Shown here in pieces: positions 35,255 to 47,467 of a stretch of 64,000 bases of DNA. The stretch is from Phycomyces blakesleeanus NRRL 1555(-) (Eukaryota; Mucoromycota; Mucoromycetes; Mucorales; Phycomycetaceae). The translations under genes were made by a program, and so were the position numbers. Position 1 is the first letter of the stretch. Every line of letters begins with the position of its first letter. The notes under the pieces were generated by a model, which was not told where the DNA came from, made no database searches, and worked only from the letters and a program-made list of their open reading frames with translations. The DNA lies in assembly GCF_001638985.1 (NCBI RefSeq), contig NW_017265146.1, positions 310,001-374,000 of the forward strand. The letters run 5' to 3'.

Positions 35255-36706
35255 ATGCCTGCTACTGAGACAATCCAATGGTCTCCTCAGTCGCAATGGG
35301 AGATCGCCTTTGTGTTTGCATTCACCACTACTTTTCAACCAGAGGCGCGACAGGCTGGGTTGTATCCCTTTCCAAAATTTCAACCAGAGGTAAGGCATAC
35401 ACGTGTACAAATATTGGCCTCTTTATAAGAGAGTCATTTGTAATGACATGACTTAGTGTGATGATGATACATTAGGATCTTGAACACGCCTTATTACAAA
35501 CCGAAGAAAGTGATTTAATGGATCAAATACTTTGCTCTTTTCTGAGCAATGCCCTGAATCGTAAAAAAGGCGTCGAGTAAGGGATATTAAGATAATTATC
35601 AAGATAATTATTAATATTATTATTATTATTATTTATTTATTTAGAATAAGCGGATGCAGCAGAACACTCCAAGAACTGATTACAACCAAAATTAAGGCTT
35701 TTGAATGCGATCTGACAGAAAATCCTTTGCTCAATCACAACAATTTTCATTCACTTGCACCAGAAGTAAAGGTAAATTATTATAATAAACAGCGGTATAC
35801 CCCAGAACTAATATTAGTTATCTAGCTCAATTTATTGCGTCTATTGGTGGAATGGCAACTCCAAGACTGTGTCAATATACATTCAGTGATTGATACTTAT
35901 TTCAAAAATGTTAAGAAAAACCAAACAAACCCACTCGAGTTTGTTCCTTTTGGATATGACAGTAAAAAGAGAGCTTATTTTCAATTTGGAGGTAAATATT
36001 ATTATTATTTTTTTGAAAATTTGTTCTGGATACTCTTGTATTCAGAAAAAGACGAAAGGAAATAATGACATCATGACATAGATTCTGCATGGTTGTGGCG
36101 TGAAAAGACTGGGATCAAGAATGGCTTCCAATGGGAGACAGGTAAAAATGAAAGCTTTTATGGGATACAACTGGTTAATATTCTATCTGCGGTTTAGTCG
36201 CAAAGGATATAGAAGGACTCCAAAATTTTTTAAGTGAAACTGAAGTCAGCAAGAATCGTGCTGAACGAGCCCTATTACAACGTGTACAAGAGTTGATCCC
36301 AATTGTAGAGGAACGTCAACGTCGACAAGAAAAGAAGGATCGAGCTAAAGCCCGTCAATTGGCCCTGGAGTCAGCATTTGTACCCCGTGAACTTCGACAG
36401 AGAGATCGTAAACGTCCTGTACGCTATAACTACGATGATTTTACGGATAAGGATGATTATGATCAGGAGGAGAACTATGAACGTGTCCGACCCACTCGAG
36501 TTAGTAGTCGGTTAAACCCAGGCTTTTCTCAACCTGAAGAAGAAGAAGCGGAAGAAGAAGTAGAACAAACAAACAACGTAGAGGAAAAGGAAGACCAGAC
36601 AAAAGTTAATGGGGAAACAGAAAAAAACAATGAAGATGTTATTATGCTCGATGCACCAAATGCTATTTTAAACGATGTCCGGGCAGACATGATTGAGGTG
36701 GACTAG
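35255..36706 (+). CDS. putative chromatin-associated protein (DDT/WHIM-like fold)
   Basis: Six exons: 35255-35389, 35476-35576, 35645-35771, 35826-35991, 36082-36141, 36198-36706; 365 aa. The N-terminal half is helical (WEIAFVFAFTTTF, LEHALLQTEESDLMDQILC, LLRLLVEWQLQD) and is followed by FVPFGYDSKKRAYFQFGDS with WLWRE. This order, a DDT-type helical bundle then a GxDxxxxxYFxF segment, resembles the DDT-WHIM region of ISWI/Rsf1/CECR2-type remodelling subunits. The C-terminal half is charged: a basic part (RQRDRKRPVRYNYDD) followed by a long Glu-rich tail, as in nuclear proteins. The family assignment is by pattern only; a fungal-specific protein is the alternative. Confidence 0.72.
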
Positions 36707-36945
36707 CTGGATAATTTTTATTATGTTTTTGTACTATCATCCTATCTGATTCTAGCTTTTGTAAATATTCATATAAAATAAACATCTTTTGACAAATCTC
36801 GGAAGAAGTATGAAAAAGAGGGATTTGTGGGCGGCAATTGAATAGCTTCCGGAATGCTGACATCATAAACCGTCCAAGGAGCAGCCGGAGCGAGCGTAAA
36901 ACGGAATACGCTTGGCAGTCGAAAGGCTCCTTCTCTGCAAACACA

Positions 36946-37787
36946 ATGGGTAAGGCATCCGTCCAAGATGATATGACGAAATTATCTATCTATCAACCCA
37001 TCCATCCATACCTAACAACCTCTACTTCTCAATGGATGAATGAATAGGTATCAGTCGTGATTCTCGCCACAAGCGCAGCGCCACCGGTGCCAAACGCGAT
37101 CAGTACAGAAAAAAGAGAAAGTAAGCATTTGATGATGTAAATGAAATGGACAAATAAATGAATCAGTAAACTCACACTTTATTCCTAAGGTTCGAGTTGG
37201 GTCGTCCCCCAGCCATGACTAAGCTCGGTGGCAGACGTATCCACGTCGTCCGTGTCCGTGGCGGTAACGTCAAGCACAGAGCTCTTCGTCTTGAGTCTGG
37301 CAACTTCTCTTGGGGATCCGAGGGAATTGCTCGCAAGACCCGTGTTTTGACTGTCGTCTACAACGCCTCCAACAACGAGTTGGTCCGTACCAACACTCTC
37401 GTTAAGGGTGCTGTCGTTCAGATCGATGCTACTCCCTTCCGTCAGTGGCACGAGGCCCATTACGCTTCCTCCCTTGGCAAGAAGAAGGCCAATGCCGAAG
37501 AAGTTACCGTCGAGAAGAAGTCTAACAGCGTCCAGAAGAAGATCGCTGCCCGTCAGGCCGATGCCGCTGTTGACCCCCTCCTCGATGATCAGTTCACTGC
37601 CGGTCGTCTTTATGCCGTCATTGCCTCCCGCCCTGGCCAGTCTGGTCGTTGCGATGGTTACATCCTTGAGGGCAAGGAGCTTGAGTTCTACGTCAAGAAG
37701 ATCAAGGTATGTAATTTTTTGACTAAGGTTGTGTTGATTTAAGTGTACTAAACATTTTTTTCTTTATAGTCCAAGAAGCAGCATTAA
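36946..37787 (+). CDS. RPS8: 40S ribosomal protein eS8
   Basis: Four exons: 36946-36949, 37048-37120, 37190-37706, 37770-37787; 203 aa (yeast about 200). Starts [19 protein letters not shown], continues [17 protein letters not shown] and [16 protein letters not shown], and ends with the final exon SKKQH. The first exon is just ATGG: the intron splits the second codon, so all but one base of the protein after Met lies downstream. Codon use is strongly C-ending (GCC, AAG, CGT/CGC, GTC) compared with its neighbours, as for a highly expressed gene. The promoter must lie within the 240 bases after the preceding gene. Confidence 0.97.
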
Positions 37788-38446
37788 AATTTTTAGTTGT
37801 CTCTCTCTCTTTAATCTACATGGTTCATTTTTGTGCACGACTAGTTCCAAACGGTTACTTTTCTGGAAATAAATGTTCCTCCCCCTTGTGTTTAAAAATC
37901 ATTCAAAAATTCATTATGTTCGTATTCAAATATTGTTTGTTCACTTGGAGTTTTGTGTGCTTTTGATTTTGGGTATAAGTAAATATTGCGTTCAAATGAT
38001 TAAGATGTAGTCATAGGTATATATAATTATATGTGTATTCCTAAGGAGACAGATCATAATTGGAGACTTGATTTATAAAAATATATTAAGACTTGTCATA
38101 TTTATTGAAGCATATGTAATCTGTTATTCTGTGAAGACATACAAGTTAAATTAGGTGTCATAAAACCCACATTTTTCTAAGTATGATATACATTCTAATT
38201 GTATTGAAAGGACATACTCCAAGATAGACATATACTGGTAATTTTCTTTCAATTTATTAAAGCAATTACCAAAGTGTGCTGATCAAATTGAAAGTAATCT
38301 GGATACTTTCAGAATGGGTTTAAGCAGTGGACGAAGAAATTGATTCCCCGAAATCTCTAGTGCCAGACCCACCGGAATAATGTATATTGGACACCATCCA
38401 AGGCAGGCCCAATCGATCCCTCTTTTAGCTTCGATATCGTCAGACA
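37788..38446. other. spacer between eS8 and uL5 genes
   Basis: Holds the eS8 terminator (AATAAA-like at 37868) and the uL5 promoter. No gene, snoRNA boxes or repeat recognised. Confidence 0.55.
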
Positions 38447-39236
38447 ATGGTATGCATCCATCCCTTATAGATCGCTACTTTTTATCATCATAACCACGCC
38501 AATTCCAATCCATCTATCGATCCAACCATATCTATCCACCCACCAATTTTTTTTTCTGTGGATACAACTATTTCGACATCATGTGGAATTACGGTTCTTT
38601 CAATAATTACATGACCTCTCATCGTAATGTTCTTGTATCGTAGAGCGCCGAACAAAAGACTGTTGCCGTCAACAAGATGAAGGCTCTCCACATCGAGAAG
38701 CTCGTTCTCAACATTTGCGTTGGTGAGTCTGGTGATAGACTTACTCGTGCTGCCAAGGTTCTCGAACAATTGACCGGTCAGACCCCCGTCTACTCCAAGG
38801 CTCGCTATACCGTCCGTACCTTCGGTATCCGTCGTAACGAAAAGATCTCCGTTCACGTCACCGTCCGTGGCCCCAAGGCTGAGGAGATTCTTGAGCGTGG
38901 CCTCAAGGTCAAGGAGTACGAGCTCCGTGCCCGTAACTTCTCTGAGACCGGTAACTTTGGTTTCGGTATTGATGAGCACATTGACTTGGGCATCAAGTAC
39001 GATCCTTCCATTGGTATTTACGGTATGGACTACTACATTGTTATGGGTCGCCCCGGTAACCGCGTCGCTCGTCGCAAGCACTGCAAGTCCAAGGTTGGTG
39101 CTACCCACCGCATCAAGAAGGAAGAATCTGTTGAATGGTTCAAGACCCGCGTAAGTTACTTTATAGTTGTGCTTAGACTGGAAAATCGCTCTAACATCTA
39201 TGCCTTTAGTTCGATGGTGTTGTCAGCAACAAATAA
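38447..39236 (+). CDS. RPL11: 60S ribosomal protein uL5 (L11)
   Basis: Part of the 5S RNP on the large subunit. Three exons: 38447-38449, 38644-39150, 39210-39236; 178 aa. Seen: [74 protein letters not shown] and the C-terminal FDGVVSNK. The first exon is inferred: the first downstream ATG lies after conserved N-terminal residues ([10 protein letters not shown]), and an ATG immediately followed by a GTATGC donor at 38450 restores the usual start, so exon 1 would be the start codon alone. Codon bias is strong, as for eS8. Confidence 0.95.
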
Positions 39237-39522
39237 ATATTGTTCACTTCATTGCCCTATTAATAATGCTGCGTTTTCTTGCAATCAACCAATTTGAAAT
39301 ATATATATATATATATATGTGTGTGTATGTGCGTGTGTGTATATTTGTCTTTGTGTGAAGCTGGTAAAAGAGAGTGATGTAAAAAAAAAGTGTTTTTTCT
39401 TCTTCTTTTCTTTTCTTTTTAGCTCTATTAGCAATTCAATAAATCTGCATTTACTATTTATTCATACAAGCAAAGGACATAAAAATGGAATACATTTTTG
39501 GTCAAAAACAATGTGTTACTTT

Positions 39523-41221
39523 CTATGGGCGGTTAGATGGTTTTTTCATCATTCCAATTCTGCTCATACTCTTGCTAGGAGGCCTAAGTCCACTAAGTCC
39601 TGTCGTACGTGAAGTTTCTTCGTCTTGATCTGTTTGTAGTGGTTGTGTATTATGTCGTCGCTGAGGAGGTTTGAATCCTGTTGTAGGTGGTATCGGCTTG
39701 ACAATTGTGATTCTTGAAGGTGGCGTGCTGAAAAGACTCGTGCGTGGAGTTGTATTAGCCCGCATAGGGGAAGTTGGCCTAGAAAGGGCAGAATATCGTC
39801 TGCTGTCTACTGGACTCATGATTGGGGAATGAGGAGTAGATGAGACATTTGGAATATGACTTGTTCTTTGCGCAATTCTGCTATCTGATCTTCCCATAGT
39901 TATTGATTGGTGTGTTTGCTGCGGTTTCTGTTGCTTTTGTTGCTGTAGTTGGTGCTGTTGTTGTGTAGGCTTTTTAGAAGAAAGCGTTTTCTCTGGGTTA
40001 GGAGTTGATGTTTTTGGAGCAGGTATATGAGATGGGCGAGTAGGAAGAGCGGAAGGTGAGCGTCCAGTTGGCACCAGACTTGATTTCATGCGGGAACCTG
40101 GACGGGGAAGGCTACTGTGAGAATCAACATCTTTGCGTGTGTAAGAGCGACTAGGTGTTGGCATTCCACTGGGACGCGGTAAGATAGGGGATGCAGCAGA
40201 AGAAGCCTGACTGCTAGCAGAATAATTACTGAGGCGACTATGAGAGCGTGAAGATGTCGAGGTTGACTCTGATGGATATATAGGGGGGCCAAAGCGTGTG
40301 AATTGATTAAGTCCGGTAGTGATGGTCGATTGGGAGTTCAAACTGTTCTCACTACTCATGCTCCCCGATCGCTGTTCACGCACCCCTCGTTCAATCAATG
40401 ATGCCGTCTGCCTAAATTGTGCAGCTCCTGGTCTATAATGTATTGTCTGTGAAGAATGGTTTGACATTGTTTCCATATGGTCTTCTTCCGGTGACCAGTC
40501 AAGCTCATGCTGTACATGATGCTATAGGTAAAGTAAAACGTAACATTTTGTTAAGTAGCTTTGAATACAACATGTGCTTTGTGAGTGTACACACCTTATT
40601 TCCAATATTAAGGAAATTCTCAAAATCGTCTTCTAATGATATTGTTGCTGTAGCCGCTTTGTTGTTATTGCTCTTAGTTCCATGAAGGATTGGTCGAAGA
40701 GAATCGAGTGTCTGGAATACTTTGTTAGACGTTTACCCCCTTGTTCTCCTTACTGCTTACCTCATACGTCTTCAGGAAATCTTCAGAGTCTTCCAGCCCC
40801 AATTCAGCCAAATCGGTCAAATTCGTTTCATCGTCCATATCCACTGTAAAGTTGGCATTGATCAGATCTTGCAAGTCAACGCTGTCTTCTGATCCAATCG
40901 ATGATATCGACTCGGGCCGTCCCTGTCGGCGGTGTCGAGAGTTCGTCTCTATAGGAATACTATCCAAAGAAGTATGAGCTCAGCACATAAACAAAGATGC
41001 CTATTTGTTTGCTAAATTGTTTACATGTTATTGTCTCCATCTACAAGCAACGAATGACCATCTCTGTTTTGATCTGCCGGTACAGCAGATGCATCCTCTC
41101 GATACCCAGGAACATTCATCAACCAGCCATGTACATTTGCTGGCCCAGCATCGACTTTTGGTGACACGCTCGCCTTCTCTTTTTTCAGGCCAAAGAAGCG
41201 TCGATTATGAGAATCTGTCAT
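39523..41221 (-). CDS. Ser/Pro-rich protein with SxIP (EB1-binding-type) motifs
   Basis: Four exons on the minus strand: 41221-41025, 40959-40761, 40711-40595, 40521-39523; 503 aa. I do not recognise a family. The N-terminus (NRRFFGLKKEKA, GWLMNVPGYRED) and two acidic segments (SVDLQDLINANFTVDMDDET, LEDDFENFLNIGN) look like short linear interaction motifs. The long last exon is Ser/Pro/Arg-rich and basic, with a Gln-rich patch (QQQHQLQQQKQQKPQQ). It contains PSHIPAP and TSHIPNV, which fit the SxIP motif that binds EB1/Mal3 at microtubule plus ends, and many SRP/SPR-type sites for proline-directed kinases. A cytoskeleton-linked role is my inference. Confidence 0.8.
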
Positions 41222-41872
41222 GAAGAAAATAGTAAGAAAGAATTAAAAAGAAAGAAGAAAGAAAACGAATCTCCAAAGGTGCGATGGAGCAAGTAGCTCC
41301 CGACCAATGCGCGTGCCACAAAGAAAAATAGGATTCAAGCCGGCCTTACATCCCAATTCGGGGAAAAAAGATCCCTTTTCTCTATTCACACCTCCTGTGC
41401 GTCATCTATTTGCACACGTATTTAGAGACTTCTGTTGAATGTTCTTTATGTATAAAAAAATTACCAAAAAAAAGTTTATTATTGTGCACTTCTTTATATA
41501 ATAAATGTTATTTATAAAGTTACTCATTAATACACTAGATTTAACGTATTATATAATATCAAATGAATATGTGTGTATTGTCAATATATGTATCTGTTAT
41601 CCACAAAACAATAAAATCGAACTTTAGATCCTTGGCCCCAAAACGTCCAATATGGTTAACTTTCTCCTTACTCTGAGGTTATATTCATTATCATTATCAA
41701 ATAACTTAAAGCTCGTTTTAAAATAACCAGTAATACTAGAGCAGCAAAAGGAATTACTAAATGTAAAGTTTGGCTCTTCTTTGCATTCAATAATAGCCGT
41801 CACTATACAAACCTTTATGTTTTTTAACTTCAAAGGCCGAGACATAAGCTTAAACCTGAGATCAACACGATC
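41222..41872. other. divergent promoter region (SxIP protein / ELP3)
   Basis: A 651-bp spacer between two outward-pointing genes, AT-rich in the middle. Short frames here (41624-41845, -) lack conserved features. It presumably contains both promoters. Confidence 0.5.
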
Positions 41873-44071
<2,199 letters not shown>

Positions 44072-44296
44072 AGAGGCCAGTGTATCTGTATCCTCTTTGC
44101 TAGATCCTGTATATATATATCTTTCCTTACGATATGTCAATTCACACCAATATTATTGATATATAAAAAAAAATTCACATCAGTGTATTTATTTGGCTTG
44201 GCGTCATCATTTCTCTCTTTTCACAATAAAAAAAATGATATTATTCTGTAAAATAATAGAGCACTTTCACCCTTCCGAGTTTATTGATTTAACATA

Positions 44297-47200
44297 ATGG
44301 ATAATCATAAAGAGAAAGAGACAGATTCTTCTTTCCATCCTGAGCCTCTTTCCTTTAGCTTCAAGCCCAATCCAACCCGGAGGTTAGGAACCTCTCTGGG
44401 GTCTCAATCAAGCTATGAACGTAGTGCATCCAGCTTAGAGGTGAGGTGGACTGCCCACTAAATAAGCCAGAGTACTAGTGTTGTAATTTTGAGATATTTC
44501 ATTGTTGGATGATTAGACAAAACCGTCAGTGGATTCGATGGAATCTGTTGAAACTGCACGAAGAAGTATGAAGATACTTCATCGACCCATCTTACCCAGT
44601 AATACCAATGGCACAAATCTACCATCATTACTCCCAATCCTCTCTAAAAGACAGGACCCACCTTTAAGAAATTCTTCTTGCTTTCCTCCCCAGAACAAGA
44701 CTTTGGACATGCTTAAAGACTTTAGTCAGAATCACTCTGCGGTCAATGTCCAAGAACAGAAAAAAGGTGCAACTTCTATACCGCCGTCTAAGATTAAAAA
44801 CGGCCACGAAATTCATATACAGGGTGTTCAATATCCAGACAAACCCTCGCAGAATCCTGTAAAATCGTCGCATGGCAATGAACAGCCGAGCATGTCCCCC
44901 ATTATATTGCCCAAAAAAGCTACCAAATATATCAAGCCAGATGAGAGAATTATACAAACTTTACCGGTACTTACTATAGCTATTGAAACTAGTACTCATA
45001 GCTGCCTTCTCTACCTTTAAAAATAAACAGAATCCAGAACTCGACTTTCCAAACCCTAAAAAAGCAGCACCGTTTCAAAAAAACACCAAAACGGTTTATC
45101 CGATAGAGCAGCAATACACTAGGGCCGGCACTAAAGTTGCCAGCGTAGATAACTTTAACACTGAAATTGATTCTCTTGCTGGCCTATGCAAACAGATACT
45201 GGCTCAGAAAGAAACCGCGATTACTGAATCTAATCAACAAATACAAGTTCTCGAAAAAAAAATTCAATGGCAAAGCGAGCAAATTCAAGAATACATCACA
45301 AAAAGCACAAAGTTAGAAGATTTTTTTAATAAATCATTTCGACAAAGTGATCAAACCAAGATTTGGTAGGCTTAATATATATAAGTAAGAAGGCTTAATT
45401 ATTCTTACAATAGTAGTTTCGAGAATCTATCCGAAAAATATGATATTTTCTTTTCTACCCTCCAAGGCCTTGAATCGTTTATCAAAACTGAAAAAAGCCA
45501 AAAAGAATCTGGGACTGAGTCAAAAGAATCCGAAACTGCAGTCTCTTTGGTTGATCAAAAATCTATTAAAGTCATAAAAAAGAGTAAATAATTAATCGTT
45601 ACCAAAATGAAGAGAAGTGTATTAAATTATGGTTCTAGAAATTGATAAGTTCTTGGAGAACGCATATAAGCTTGCCGATATTTCTACACAGATTGGAGAA
45701 CATAATAGCTACTATAGATATCTAAATGAAATGAAAAAAGAAACGGATCTTCAAAACAAGGCCTACCGAGATCTTATTGGTACATATTTCTTTGTTATAA
45801 ATGGGAAGAGATTTCATTAACGGTACACCATAAACCATGTCTATGAAGATATGTGTAAAGCTCAGGATAGGGATTATATCGAACAAATTAATGGTTTAAA
45901 GACACATATCTTCGATATGCGTAGTAGTATCGATACAAGTATTTTAAGATCACGGTCTATATATGAATTTATTGAGGAAATTAAAAAATTATGCCAAACC
46001 ATAAGAGAAGATATGATTCTTATGAGATCAACGTAAGGGTAAAGGCGTATATATAGTATAATACGTTTATTAATTTTACTTTAGTATATCAGAATTAGAA
46101 ACTACTTTAGAAATTTACGAGCAATCTACAGCTGATGTCGATAAAGCCACAAAGTCTACTGTTAATAGCCTACTTGCCCAGTAAGTTCTGGAATACTATA
46201 TACAAAAGTACTCATTTTCTGCGACACACAGGTTGGAAATGTCGAAGGTTAACTATAATGAAATGTGTAAACACTACGAAAGAACTATTCAAGACATTCA
46301 AAAGAATACTGAGGTAACAGAAAGTTGAATTTTTAATACTTTAGTACTGATTTTTGATTAAATATTAAACATCTCGTATATACTTTTATAGAGTAAAAAA
46401 CAAGAGTTGAGAGAATACAGAAACTCGTATGTTCATTAAGTTCTAAGCTTAATGAGAAAATAATATATATATATATGTATATGTATATGTATATTTACAA
46501 AAAAAAATAGCAAGGCAGACGAAATAGATGCTTTAAAAGAGGAAGTTTCGAAATATAAAACTCAAGCAGTTACTGCCGAAACACTTTTAACAGAGTTAAA
46601 AGAAAGGTGCCTGCATGAAATATGATATAAAGTTAAATCTGATACTCACATTTTAAAAGATGCAAGCGACTTGAAGAGGCTCAGCACCTTATTCCTACAA
46701 CTCAGAACACAGGTTCCACCGCAAAGAATTCACGTAGTCTTTTGTCAACTGCCAGTTATTCTCGGCAAGTCGTGAGTTTACATATCTTAAGAAATTAACT
46801 GATTTCGAATGTATACTTTAATACATAGGAACCGAGAAACGACCCAGGCTCGAATGCTAAGCCATCACTCAGAAGAAGCGAGCGTCAAAAGAGAAAAAGA
46901 AACTGAAAGCTCATTCCAAGACTCTCAGACTACAATAGGGTTAAATTCAAAGAAACGAAGACGGGTATACATATATATACATATACATACATGATACTAA
47001 CAGGTATTCTCTTTTGCAAAAATAAGACGTTGCCGACTAGAAATGTAAGTTATATAAGAAGAGATATTATATTCAAAAGGAGAATACACATAAAAAGAAA
47101 AAATATATATACTAATTAATGCCGCCCAGAAGGTACTGGAAATCGTGGATTCTGATGACGAGCCAGAAAGAAAGGTATTGTTTTTCAGAATACCTTTTGT

Positions 47201-47386
47201 GAATAGTTTATATACTGATAGCTCTATTAAGTAGATTCAGGCTATACTTGCTACATCACCTCAAGCCAAAGTAATATACATGAAACTTAGAAAAATAGTG
47301 ATTGTTCAAATAGGGGTTGTTTATTAATATTATTGATATTATATATAAAGAAATTCTAGGGAAAAGAAATTATAAAAATCCAATAA
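44297..47386 (+). CDS. coiled-coil protein of unknown function, many short exons, possible frameshift
   Basis: I do not recognise this gene. Phase-consistent exons: 44297-44440, 44517-44966, 45031-45365, 45417-45583, 45639-45779, 45849-46032, 46085-46180, 46232-46313, 46392-46426, 46511-46606, 46660-46771, then 46829 on. The N-terminal 200 residues are Ser/Pro-rich and basic; from exon 3 on, heptad-like helices dominate (SLAGLCKQILAQKE, IQVLEKKIQWQSEQIQEYI, IDALKEEVSKYKTQ), so a long coiled coil is likely. In the 46829 exon the frame ends at TGA 46904-46906 after RSERQKRKRN. A different frame continues (SSFQDSQTTIGLNSKKRRR) into phase-0 exons 47027-47044, 47130-47174 (VLEIVDSDDEPERK), 47235-47270 and 47360-47386. 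The A-rich stretch near 46892-46901 could hold a one-base indel. Either the protein stops at 46906 or the gene carries a frameshift. Confidence 0.62.
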
Positions 47387-47467
47387 ATCCCAATAAATCA
47401 ATCCTTTTTAAAGCTATAGTATACTGTACAGACAGATATATCTTATGAATCCTATATTGAGTTGAAT

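Noticed and set aside
37048..37189. Possible C/D snoRNA in eS8 introns (TGATGATGT, AGATGATATG)
   Set aside because: C-box-like strings are present but no matching CTGA D box or terminal stem was found.
38488..39108. Long minus-strand frame opposite uL5
   Set aside because: Antisense of a strongly codon-biased ribosomal protein gene, a well-known source of long false frames.
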